Positions 43,491-51,165 of a stretch of 64,000 nucleotides of DNA are shown one piece after another. Origin of the DNA: JAFMIT01 sp044341215. GTDB taxonomy: Bacteria > Actinomycetota > Actinomycetes > S36-B12 > UBA5976. The notes beneath the pieces are model-generated. The model was not told the origin of the DNA, searched no databases, and worked only from the letters and a program-made list of their open reading frames with translations. A program made the translations under genes and the position numbers. Positions within the stretch are counted from its first letter, which is position 1; each line of letters starts with the position of its first letter. The stretch is taken from NCBI GenBank assembly GCA_044341215.1, contig JBIISC010000002.1, positions 29,974-93,973 of the forward strand, read 5' to 3'.

Positions 43491-44611
43491 GACAACCAGT
43501 TTTGCATTGCTGCCAAAGTGCTGTGAAGTTGTGCAACTGGCACATACTCATTTGGCGCATGGGCAAGAGCGGCAAAACCTGGACCGAAATTAACTGCCGG
43601 AATATTCAGTGCTGAAAAAAGTGCAACGTCAGTCCAGCCGAACTTAGGTTGTGGTTCGCCAACCACACTTTCTATAAATTGTTTTGCCGCTGGGCGCGAA
43701 AGTCCTGGCAAGGCGCCTTCTGCATAATCCACAACTTCAACTTGGTAACCGACAAAAACTTGCTTTAGATGAGTTAATGCATCTGCAGCAGATTTATTTG
43801 GTGCAAACCGATAGTTAATTGAAATGCTGGCACTATCTGGCACCACATTGCCGGCAACTCCGCCATACACATCTACAGCTTGCAGACCTTCGCGATATTC
43901 AAGCCCATCAATTAAAACTTTATTCGGTTCATAGTTTTCTAGGATTTCCAAAATCGGACCAAGCCCATGAATTGCATTTTCGCCCATCCAACTGCGCGCA
44001 GTGTGGGCTCGACGGCCAGAGGTTCGAATCTCAATTCGCATAGTTCCTTGGCATCCACCTTCGACTACAGCATTTGAAGGTTCCATCAATACGGCAAAGT
44101 CAGCTTTGAGCCAATCTGGATGTTTTTCAGAAATACGTTTAAGGCCGTTTAGATCAGCATCGATTTCTTCACAGTCGTAAAAGATGTAAGTGACATCTCG
44201 AGTTGGTGCTGTTTCGTTTGCCGCTAAAAGCAAAGCTACTGCTAGCCCGCCTTTCATGTCACAACTTCCTAGCCCATACAGCCGATCCTCAGACGCCTTT
44301 TGTTTTCCATCCACATCTGCAACTGGCACAGAGCCGTCTTCGCTAACAATTAGTGAGCGGTCATTTCCAGAGCTTGGCACGGTGTCTAGGTGACCTGCGA
44401 TAACTACACGTTCTGGCAAACCGAGATTTGTGCGGGCCACAATCGTGTTGCCGTCACGCAAGATTTCGAGGTGGGAATAGGTTTTTAGAGCATTCTCGAC
44501 CGCGTCCGCTAAGGGGCCTTCAGATCGGGACTCAGACGGGAAATCCACAAGTGCACTGGTGAGTTCAACTACCCCAACATTGAGGTCCAAAAGGGCAGGT
44601 AACAAAGCCAT
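43484..44611 (-). CDS. dapE: Succinyl-diaminopimelate desuccinylase
   Basis: A 375-residue M20 metallopeptidase-family enzyme of the lysine/diaminopimelate pathway. VIAGHLDTVPSSG supplies the first metal His-Asp, LYGLGSCDMKGGLA the bridging Asp, FYDCEEIDA the Glu pair, and LMEPSNAVVEGGCQG a further ligand; it ends with a HA-P-N-E-Y-V motif (His ligand). It is divergent from dapD across only 18 bases, as in M. tuberculosis Rv1201c-Rv1202. A -10 box 6 bases before the ATG implies a leaderless mRNA. Confidence 0.93.
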   Translation of the reverse strand: MALLPALLDLNVGVVELTSALVDFPSESRSEGPLADAVENALKTYSHLEILRDGNTIVARTNLGLPERVVIAGHLDTVPSSGNDRSLIVSEDGSVPVADVDGKQKASEDRLYGLGSCDMKGGLAVALLLAANETAPTRDVTYIFYDCEEIDADLNGLKRISEKHPDWLKADFAVLMEPSNAVVEGGCQGTMRIEIRTSGRRAHTARSWMGENAIHGLGPILEILENYEPNKVLIDGLEYREGLQAVDVYGGVAGNVVPDSASISINYRFAPNKSAADALTHLKQVFVGYQVEVVDYAEGALPGLSRPAAKQFIESVVGEPQPKFGWTDVALFSALNIPAVNFGPGFAALAHAPNEYVPVAQLHSTLAAMQNWLSK

Positions 44612-44629
44612 GAAGGTAGCGTAAGCCTT
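44612..44629. promoter_or_regulatory. Shared bidirectional promoter, dapE / dapD
   Basis: The 18-base spacer contains the element GGTAGCGTAAGCC. On the plus strand TAGCGT (44617-44622) is 7 bases before the dapD GTG; on the minus strand TACGCT (44618-44623) is 6 bases before the dapE ATG. One symmetric -10 thus predicts two leaderless transcripts. Confidence 0.55.
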
Positions 44630-45556
44630 GTGAATACTTTTATTAACTCTCCGGCCGCTGGTGTTGGCCTTGCCACCGTATCCGATGGCGTCATTTTGGA
44701 CGTCTGGTATCCCGCTCCATCGCTAGATAAAACCGCTACTGCAGTAGCCGGTTTGGTGGGCAAAAAAGATGAACTGCGTGGTGTTGAAGTTGAAGTTGTC
44801 ACCACCACAATTTCAGACTTGTCAAAGCCGCCAGTTGATACCAAAGATGCTTACTTACGTCTTCATCTGATTTCGCATCGGTTAGTGAAACCTCGCACAA
44901 TTAATCTCGATGGCATTTTTGGACTTTTGCAAAACGTTGCTTGGACAAACATTGGTCCGGTTGCAATAAATAAGTTAACTGATTTTCAAATTAAAGCTCG
45001 TGCACTTGGCGTAAATGTAAATATTTACTCAGTAGATAAATTCCCGCGCATGGTCGACTACATAGTGCCAAGTGGTGTACGTATCGCAGACGCAGATCGA
45101 GTTCGGTTGGGTGCATATCTTGCAGAAGGCACAACCGTTATGCATGAAGGTTTCGTCAACTTCAATGCTGGCACCTTGGGTACATCAATGGTGGAAGGTC
45201 GTATTTCCGCTGGAGTTGTGGTTGGCAATGGTTCAGACATTGGCGGCGGCGCTTCAATCATGGGCACTCTTTCGGGTGGCGGAACTCAAGTGATCTCTGT
45301 CGGGGAAGGATGTTTGCTTGGAGCAAATGCTGGAATTGGAATTTCACTTGGAGATGGCTCAGTTGTTGAAGCAGGAACTTACGTCACTGCTGGCTCAAAA
45401 ATTACTTTGCCAGATGGGCAAGTTGTTAAAGGCGCTGAGCTCTCTGGCGTTCCAAATCTTTTATTTAGACGCAACTCGGTAAACGGGGCACTTGAAGCTT
45501 CTCCTCGTAAGGGTGATTGGGGCGGATTGAACGCCACGCTCCATAGCAATGACTAA
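44630..45556 (+). CDS. dapD: Tetrahydrodipicolinate N-succinyltransferase (actinobacterial type)
   Basis: A 308-residue acyltransferase making N-succinyl-2-amino-6-ketopimelate. The C-terminal half is a left-handed beta-helix with hexapeptide repeats (about 150-280: VRLGAYLAEGTTVMHEGFVNFNAGTLG, SDIGGGASIMGTLSGGG). The N-terminal region matches the distinct actinobacterial DapD (Rv1201c) rather than the shorter proteobacterial enzyme. GTG start, no ribosome site. Confidence 0.95.
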   Translation: MNTFINSPAAGVGLATVSDGVILDVWYPAPSLDKTATAVAGLVGKKDELRGVEVEVVTTTISDLSKPPVDTKDAYLRLHLISHRLVKPRTINLDGIFGLLQNVAWTNIGPVAINKLTDFQIKARALGVNVNIYSVDKFPRMVDYIVPSGVRIADADRVRLGAYLAEGTTVMHEGFVNFNAGTLGTSMVEGRISAGVVVGNGSDIGGGASIMGTLSGGGTQVISVGEGCLLGANAGIGISLGDGSVVEAGTYVTAGSKITLPDGQVVKGAELSGVPNLLFRRNSVNGALEASPRKGDWGGLNATLHSND

Positions 45557-45570
45557 GAAACTCTGTTGGC

Positions 45571-45831
45571 ATGCCCGACATGCATCACATGATGGAGATG
45601 CCGGGATTCGTTGAAGAATCAGATTTCGCGGCTTTAAAGAAATTAACTGGGGCAGAGTTTGATATTCGATTCTTGGAATTAATGATTGGTCATCATGAAG
45701 GTGCAATTGAAATGGCTAAAGACATTAAAAACAATAAGAATTCAGAAGTGAAAGCTCTTTCTGATGCAATTATTAGTTCTCAGACAGCTGAAATCACTGA
45801 GATGAATAATCTAATTAAAGGACTGTCTTAG
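45571..45831 (+). CDS. Short cytoplasmic DUF305 protein
   Basis: An 86-residue protein with a Met/His-rich start (MPDMHHMMEM) and the DUF305 core FDIRFLELMIGHHEGAIEMAKD and SSQTAEITEMNNLI. DUF305 proteins are usually about 180-220 residues and exported or lipid-anchored; an in-frame stop just upstream shows that this copy has no signal peptide. Copper or other metal binding is plausible from the His/Met content, but unproven. It lies 14 bases after dapD and overlaps the gltA stop. Confidence 0.8.
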   Translation: MPDMHHMMEMPGFVEESDFAALKKLTGAEFDIRFLELMIGHHEGAIEMAKDIKNNKNSEVKALSDAIISSQTAEITEMNNLIKGLS

Positions 45832-47123
45832 CGCTTATCTAGCGGGGTGTAATCCCGAATTGGTGAGCCAACATAAACCTGACGTGGGCGACCAATCTTG
45901 GTGTTTGGATCTTCAATCATTTCACGCCACTGAGCAATCCAGCCTGGTAAACGGCCAAGTGCGAAAAGCACAGTGAACATTTGATCTGGGAAACCCATCG
46001 CGCGATAAATCAATCCGGTATAGAAGTCCACATTTGGATAAAGCTTGCGAGAAATAAAGTATTCGTCATTTAGTGCTGCTTCTTCAAGTCTCATAGCGAT
46101 GTCGAATAGCGGATCAGTCACATTCATTTCTTTGAAGACTTCGTGAGCTGCTTTCTTGATAATTGCTGCCCGTGGGTCGTAGTTCTTGTAGACCCGGTGA
46201 CCAAAGCCCATCAAACGTACGCCATCTTCTTTGTTCTTTACCTTGCGGATGAACTCGCTTACACCTTCACCAGATTGGTGAATCTCGGTAAGCATTTCCA
46301 GCACAGCTTGGTTAGCGCCACCGTGAAGTGGTCCAAACAAAGCGTTAATGCCTGCAGAAATTGAAGCAAAAATATTTGCGTGGGAAGAGCCGACCAAGCG
46401 GACGGTGGAAGTTGAGCAGTTTTGTTCATGATCAGCATGCAAAATCAAAAGCAAATTGAGCACTTTGTTCATCAAAGGACTTGGTTTGAAATCCTGTGTT
46501 GGCACACCGAAAACCATCCAAAGGAAGTTGTCGATTAAATCCAAGTCATTTCTTGGATACATCAAGGGTTGACCTGCGCTGTTTTTGTATGCATAGGCAG
46601 CCAATGTTGGCATCTTGGCTAATAAACGGATTGTTGAAATATGAACTTGCTCTTCATCGAATGGGTCGAGCGAGTCTTGGAAGAATGTTGAAAGCGCACT
46701 TACTGCAGAAGAAAGAACTGCCATTGGATGTGCATCCGATGGAAAACCTTCGAAGAAGCGACGAAGGTCTTCGTGAACCATTGTGTGACGTGCGATATTT
46801 TGTTCGAAAGATTCGAGATCTGATTTCGAAGGCAAGTCTCCATAAATCAACAAGTAAGCAACTTCATAAAAAGATGAACTTGCGGCAAGTTGTTCGATTG
46901 GATATCCGCGATAAAGCAGAACTCCTTCTTCGCCATCAATAAAAGTTATTGCCGATGAACAGGATGCGGTATTAGTGAAACCTGCATCTAAAGTGACCAA
47001 GCCGGTTTCACTTAAAAGTTTGTCGATTCCAAAACCGGAATTGCCAATCGTGGCTGGAACTATATTGAAAGTTAGCTCCTTCTCACCTGCTGTGAGATTT
47101 ACTTTGTCTAATGAATTAGTCAC
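45828..47123 (-). CDS. gltA: Citrate synthase
   Basis: A 431-residue type II citrate synthase. The catalytic residues are in LILHADHEQNCST (His), LFGPLHGGANQAVLEML (His) and a later Asp region, VDFYTGLIYRAMGFP. MGFGHRVYKNYDPRA is intact. The GTG start is preceded at 6 bases by TATTCT with GGG before it, suggesting a leaderless mRNA. It is convergent with DUF305 with a 4-base overlap. Confidence 0.97.
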   Translation of the reverse strand: MTNSLDKVNLTAGEKELTFNIVPATIGNSGFGIDKLLSETGLVTLDAGFTNTASCSSAITFIDGEEGVLLYRGYPIEQLAASSSFYEVAYLLIYGDLPSKSDLESFEQNIARHTMVHEDLRRFFEGFPSDAHPMAVLSSAVSALSTFFQDSLDPFDEEQVHISTIRLLAKMPTLAAYAYKNSAGQPLMYPRNDLDLIDNFLWMVFGVPTQDFKPSPLMNKVLNLLLILHADHEQNCSTSTVRLVGSSHANIFASISAGINALFGPLHGGANQAVLEMLTEIHQSGEGVSEFIRKVKNKEDGVRLMGFGHRVYKNYDPRAAIIKKAAHEVFKEMNVTDPLFDIAMRLEEAALNDEYFISRKLYPNVDFYTGLIYRAMGFPDQMFTVLFALGRLPGWIAQWREMIEDPNTKIGRPRQVYVGSPIRDYTPLDKR

Positions 47124-47138
47124 GCTCTTAGAATACCC
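47124..47138 (-). promoter_or_regulatory. gltA extended -10 box
   Basis: Minus-strand GGG-TATTCT, with the hexamer at 47130-47135, ends 6 bases before the GTG start, as in other leaderless genes of this window. Confidence 0.45.
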
Positions 47139-47186
47139 ACGAGTATCGAGTGGAACGAATTCCAGGGCGATCTCACACCAGTTCTA

Positions 47187-47219
47187 TGTGCTTTAAGTTA
47201 CCTGTGGGTTAAGTTAAAC
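47187..47219 (-). repeat. Duplication of the dapC 3' end
   Basis: Two adjacent 16-17 base copies sharing AACTTAA and CACA (minus strand). The first (47203-47219) includes the last codons Leu-Thr and the TAA stop of dapC; the second (47187-47202) lies just downstream. Confidence 0.65.
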
Positions 47220-48333
47220 GCGAAACTAATGCCGAAATCCGCTCATCTGAGGCGGTCAGAGCGATTCGTACATGCTCGTTGCCAGCATCTCCGTAAAAGG
47301 CGCCAGGCGCTACTAGTGCCCCTTGCTCGGCAAACCAAGCGACCGTCTGCCAGCAGTCCTCTGCCCGGGTTGCCCATAGGTATAGCCCAGCATCAGAATG
47401 GTCAATTTTGAAGCCAGCTTTTTCGAGAGCTGGTTTAAGTAGGTCTCGACGATTTTTATATGTGGTGTGTTGTTTTTGGACATGATCATCGTCGTTAAAA
47501 GCCGCAACTGCAGCTGCTTGAACTGGAAGTGCAGTTAGCATCCCAGCGTGCTTTCGGATTTCTAATATTTGCGAAACTAGTTCATTATCTCCAACCAAAA
47601 CTCCTGCCCGATAGCCAGCAAAGTTGGATCTCTTGGATAACGAATGGACAGCCAGAATATTTCTTGCAGATTTTCCAATTACATTCTTATGCAATATTGA
47701 AATAGGTGTTGTGGTCCAACCAAGTTCAACATAGCACTCATCGCTAACCACAATCACATCGTGTTTTTGTGCCCACTGCACAATATCGCGTAACTCAATT
47801 TCAGATAAAACTTTGCCGGTTGGGTTTGATGGTGTGTTTATCCAAACCAAAGCCAACGGTTGCTTGCCAATATCGGCAGCAACTCTCGCTGCTTCTAATT
47901 GGTCAACTCCATCAGCTGTGACTACTTCACAACCTGCAATAAGAGCACCAACTTTGTAAGTTGGGTATGCCACAGCAGGAATTGCAATCGTGTGGTGTTT
48001 ATCTAGATTTAAGAGAGTTGGCAACCAAGCGACTATTTCTTTACTGCCAATGGTCGGTATTACATTGTCTGTCGTCGCAATTTGCACATCGAGTTTTCGT
48101 TTCAACCAATCAACAGCGGCTGTACGAAATTCAATAGTGCCGATTGTGGTTGGGTAACCAGGCGTATTGGAATTCTTGGCAAGAGCATTTTGAATCACGT
48201 CTGGGACAGGGTCGATAGGTGTGCCAATTGAAAGATCAACTATTCCATCTGGATGTTGGTTTGCCCTAGCCTTAAATGGAGCTAATGAATCCCACGGAAA
48301 ATCCGGTAAAGAATGTGGGGTGAAAACTCCCAC
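47209..48333 (-). CDS. dapC: Succinyldiaminopimelate transaminase
   Basis: A 374-residue PLP-dependent class I/II aminotransferase. PDGIVDLSIGTPIDPVP opens the domain; WINTPSNPTGKVL, VVSDECYVELGW, and HSLSKRSNFAGYRAG with the Schiff-base Lys are intact. Context next to a 7Fe ferredoxin (Rv1177-Rv1178 order) identifies the actinobacterial DapC, which acts between DapD and DapE. It starts 5 bases after fdxA. Confidence 0.93.
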   Translation of the reverse strand: MGVFTPHSLPDFPWDSLAPFKARANQHPDGIVDLSIGTPIDPVPDVIQNALAKNSNTPGYPTTIGTIEFRTAAVDWLKRKLDVQIATTDNVIPTIGSKEIVAWLPTLLNLDKHHTIAIPAVAYPTYKVGALIAGCEVVTADGVDQLEAARVAADIGKQPLALVWINTPSNPTGKVLSEIELRDIVQWAQKHDVIVVSDECYVELGWTTTPISILHKNVIGKSARNILAVHSLSKRSNFAGYRAGVLVGDNELVSQILEIRKHAGMLTALPVQAAAVAAFNDDDHVQKQHTTYKNRRDLLKPALEKAGFKIDHSDAGLYLWATRAEDCWQTVAWFAEQGALVAPGAFYGDAGNEHVRIALTASDERISALVSRLT

Positions 48334-48338
48334 AGCAA

Positions 48339-48656
48339 TTAGCCCTTTGGAGGTAGGTCGCGGGTCAGCGTTGAATCTTTGTGCTGAGGTCCGAGTTTGG
48401 CAGCTCCGCCAGGAGAACCGATACCTTCGAAGAATTCAATAGTGGCTTCGGTGTAATCCTTTTGCTCAGTTGGAAGATCATCTTCATAGAAGATCGCATT
48501 AACTGGGCAAACTGGTTCGCAAGCGCCACAATCGACACATTCATCTGGATGGATGTAGAGCATGCGGTCACCTTCGTAGATGCAATCCACTGGGCATTCT
48601 TCAATGCAAGCCTTGTCTTTTACGTCCACACAAGCAGCAGCAATTACGTAGGTCAC
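48339..48656 (-). CDS. fdxA: 7Fe ferredoxin
   Basis: A 105-residue electron carrier. The N-terminal CVDVKDKACIEECPVDCIY provides ligands for the 3Fe-4S and 4Fe-4S clusters; CVDCGACEPVCPVNAI is the second motif. The C-terminal extension with FFEGIGSPGGAAKLG is typical of actinobacterial FdxA/FdxC. GTG start with AGGAG upstream; a GGG-TAGCGT -10 at 48693-48701 gives a leader of about 30 bases. Confidence 0.96.
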   Translation of the reverse strand: MTYVIAAACVDVKDKACIEECPVDCIYEGDRMLYIHPDECVDCGACEPVCPVNAIFYEDDLPTEQKDYTEATIEFFEGIGSPGGAAKLGPQHKDSTLTRDLPPKG

Positions 48657-48706
48657 AGAATTCTCCTAATTTACAAAGTGACTAGGCGGCAAACGCTACC
48701 CACAAA

Positions 48707-48762
48707 CTCTCATATTTGCACCGAAATGCGAGAGGGTTTTACCAAAAGTTTACTCTTAGAGT
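48707..48762. promoter_or_regulatory. fdxA-cysS divergent regulatory region
   Basis: A near-perfect dyad of 11-base arms with a 6-base centre (48707-48734) covers the expected -35 region of fdxA. On the plus strand TAGAGT (48757-48762) lies 6 bases before the cysS GTG, predicting a leaderless mRNA. The dyad could be an operator; no regulator is adjacent. Confidence 0.4.
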
Positions 48763-48768
48763 GACCCC

Positions 48769-50130
48769 GTGTTGCGTTTGTATGACACCGCCTTGAAGGC
48801 GGTCACCGAGATTGAGCCTAGCGATGGCCAGATACTGAAGATTTATGCATGTGGCCCGACCGTTTATCGAACCGCCCATGTGGGGAATCTACGCACCTTC
48901 CTACTAACCGATTTGATTGTGCGAGCCGCAGAGTTGGCAGATTTTGAAACGTTTGTTGTGCAAAATATTACCGATGTGGGACACCTACTAAACGATTCAC
49001 AGGACAAGCTTTTACAACAAGCTAGCCTTGAAGGTAAAGCTGCATTAGAAATTGCTGCCTACTACGAAGAAATATTTCACCAGGATCTCGCACATCTAAA
49101 CATTATTCCAGCGGATGTCTATCCGCACGCAAGCGAAACTATTGAATTGATGCAGGAACTTATCAAGGTGCTAATCAAAAAAGGTTTTGCATATGTTGGA
49201 AAAGATGGTTCGGTTTACTTTGCTGCCCAAAAGTTTGCAGATTATGGGTCGTTAAGCGGTAATCGGTTAGAGAATTTAAAACCAGGTCACCGATTTGGTG
49301 GCGAAGTTGATGAGAATAAGAATTTTCATGCCGATTGGGCGCTATGGAAAATTGCTCCCGATACCCGCACCGAACTTGTATGGGATTCACCGTGGGGCAA
49401 AGGCTTTCCAGGCTGGCATGTGGAATGTACGGCAATGAGCTTGCATCATCTTGGCCAAGTGGTTGATGTCCACACTGGTGGAATTGACCTGAGATTCCCT
49501 CACCATGAAGACGAGCGCGCGCAAAGCAATGCTGCCACCGGAGAAGAAGTAGTAAAACATTGGGTTCATGCTGAGCACCTGCTTTTCGAAGGTAGAAAAA
49601 TGGCAAAGTCCACCGGCAATGTGGTTTTGCTTTCAGATGTTATTGAAAAAGGCTATGACCCACTGGCATTGCGTTTAGCGTTCATGCAAAGTCGTTATCG
49701 CACCCAATTGGATATGAGCTGGGATGCAATCAAGGCGGCCCATATTCAGATAGAAAAATGGCGGACCAAAGCCCAATTTGCAAATGAGGATGGCTACCCA
49801 GTGGAGTATGAAAAGGCATTTACTGATTTTGTACTTGAAGACCTTGACACTCCACGCGCAATAAGCGTGATTCGTGAAGCTGAAAAAGTTCTAAGTGAAT
49901 CTGCTTTTGCTGATTTCCTAATTTGGGCCGACCTTTTCCTAGGCCTTGATTTAGATCGGGCACCAAAGCAAGTTGAAGTCCCGCAAGAAGTGTTGGATCT
50001 ATTGGAAATACGTTCTGCTGCCCGAATGAATAAAGACTGGGCAGAAAGCGACAGAGTTCGCGACCAAATAGCTGCCCTAGGATTTTCAGTTAATGACAAT
50101 CCGGATGGAACCGATGTATTACCGCTTTAA
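48769..50130 (+). CDS. cysS: Cysteinyl-tRNA synthetase, alternative form
   Basis: A 453-residue class I synthetase. IYACGPTVYRTAHVGNLRTFLL contains the zinc Cys and the HIGH-type motif, GWHVECTAMS the second zinc Cys, and FPHHEDERAQS the remaining ligands. The KMSKS loop reads KMAKS. A C-terminal DALR-like region ends in the usual GFSVNDNPDGTDVLP. The VQNITDVGHL branch differs from the canonical VTDIDDK form. MshC (about 410 residues) was considered because mshB is adjacent, but the C-terminal domain favours CysS. A second cysS may exist elsewhere. Confidence 0.88.
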   Translation: MLRLYDTALKAVTEIEPSDGQILKIYACGPTVYRTAHVGNLRTFLLTDLIVRAAELADFETFVVQNITDVGHLLNDSQDKLLQQASLEGKAALEIAAYYEEIFHQDLAHLNIIPADVYPHASETIELMQELIKVLIKKGFAYVGKDGSVYFAAQKFADYGSLSGNRLENLKPGHRFGGEVDENKNFHADWALWKIAPDTRTELVWDSPWGKGFPGWHVECTAMSLHHLGQVVDVHTGGIDLRFPHHEDERAQSNAATGEEVVKHWVHAEHLLFEGRKMAKSTGNVVLLSDVIEKGYDPLALRLAFMQSRYRTQLDMSWDAIKAAHIQIEKWRTKAQFANEDGYPVEYEKAFTDFVLEDLDTPRAISVIREAEKVLSESAFADFLIWADLFLGLDLDRAPKQVEVPQEVLDLLEIRSAARMNKDWAESDRVRDQIAALGFSVNDNPDGTDVLPL

Positions 50131-50144
50131 TTGAACGAAAATTG

Positions 50145-50271
50145 TTTTTAGTTCGTAAACAAATCAAGCAAGTAAAAATCTGTTAAGCAAGTGAAAATCT
50201 ATTAGCGAGCAAAACTATTAGGCAAGCTATTTTGTTTAGCAAGCTATTCTGTTAAGCAAGTAAATCTGTTT
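50145..50271 (-). repeat. Six imperfect 16-19 bp tandem repeats at the mshB 3' end
   Basis: On the minus strand the last mshB codons and stop (about 50254-50270, A-C-A-G-A-T-T-T then ACTTGCTTA) are followed by five further copies down to about 50163. Consensus is AYAGATTT-W-(R)CTTGCTTA; each copy carries TAA, TAG or TGA. A seventh, weaker unit may extend to 50145. They fill nearly the whole spacer to the convergent cysS. Confidence 0.8.
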
Positions 50272-51121
50272 CGTATTTTTCGCCTGGTTTAGTTCCGAGT
50301 TGGCCACTGACTAATCGGTAATACTCAGTGCCGTAGAAATCGTCACCTAACATTTCGAAAGCTGCAAAAAATCCATCTGTGATATCAATCTGAGTACCGT
50401 GGGCGCGAATTGCGTCTTTCTTTTTGCCAACCTGGTTTGTTAAAACCAATTTTGTGGTGACCACTTCATCATCAGTAAGAAATGGCACATCTCCTGGCGA
50501 CATTTCTAAAAATTCATGGGTTGCACCCATGTCCCGAAGCTTTTGCATCGCACTAGCCATTTCGCCGCGAGGTGTGGTGTTCCAGTAAATCTTTGGAATT
50601 TGCCATGGCTCGCCAAGTTCTGCTTTGAATCCGCGCAGACCTGCGAGTTGGGCAGCATGCATCGCAACTCGATGAGCTTTGATGTGATCTGGGTGGCCAT
50701 AGCCGCCGAACTCGTCATAAGTGGCCATAACTTGGGGTTTGAGTTCACGAATAATCTTTACTAAATGCAAACTTGCTTCTAGCAAATCTGCCTGCCAAAA
50801 ACATTCTGGCCGATTGTTGCTCGCTTCGCCCATCATTCCGCTGTCGCGATAGTTGGCAAAACCACCTAGGAAACGATGATCTGCTACCCCAAGTGCATCC
50901 ATCGCATTTGCCAGTTCAATTTTGCGGTGTTCGCCGAGTTTGTCGGTTTGTGACGCAGCTAGGTGAGCCAAATCTGAGATTAGGACTTCACCCTCTTCGC
51001 CGGCTGTGCAAGTGACTAGGGCAACGTGGTGGCCATTTTCAGCGTAGTGAGCCATGGCGACACCGTTATTGATGGTTTCATCATCTGGGTGGGCGTGGAC
51101 AAATAACAAAGTTGATTTCAC
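50252..51121 (-). CDS. mshB: N-acetylglucosaminyl-inositol deacetylase (mycothiol synthesis)
   Basis: A 289-residue LmbE-like zinc deacetylase. HAHPDDE at 9-15 and GGYGHPDH supply the metal ligands. FLGGFANYRDSGMMGEASNN is closer to MshB than to the conjugate amidase Mca, which has a different motif there. The enzyme would free the amine of GlcNAc-inositol before cysteine addition. A TAGGCT box 6 bases before the GTG suggests a leaderless mRNA. Confidence 0.88.
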   Translation of the reverse strand: MKSTLLFVHAHPDDETINNGVAMAHYAENGHHVALVTCTAGEEGEVLISDLAHLAASQTDKLGEHRKIELANAMDALGVADHRFLGGFANYRDSGMMGEASNNRPECFWQADLLEASLHLVKIIRELKPQVMATYDEFGGYGHPDHIKAHRVAMHAAQLAGLRGFKAELGEPWQIPKIYWNTTPRGEMASAMQKLRDMGATHEFLEMSPGDVPFLTDDEVVTTKLVLTNQVGKKKDAIRAHGTQIDITDGFFAAFEMLGDDFYGTEYYRLVSGQLGTKPGEKYETDLLA

Positions 51122-51127
51122 CGGCTG

Positions 51128-51133
51128 AGCCTA
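51128..51133 (-). promoter_or_regulatory. -10 box for leaderless mshB
   Basis: Minus-strand TAGGCT, 6 bases before the GTG start, with no ribosome site. Confidence 0.45.
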
Positions 51134-51165
51134 ATTGAATCTGGCAATAGGGCAGGATTAACACC

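Noticed and set aside
48769..50130. Cysteine ligase MshC instead of CysS
   Set aside because: The protein has the C-terminal CysS extension and CGPTVY start, whereas MshC has CGITPY and is about 410 residues; kept only as an open question because of mshB.
50145..50271. CRISPR array or transposon terminal repeats
   Set aside because: Units are contiguous with no unique spacers, vary in length and are not flanked by Cas or transposase genes.
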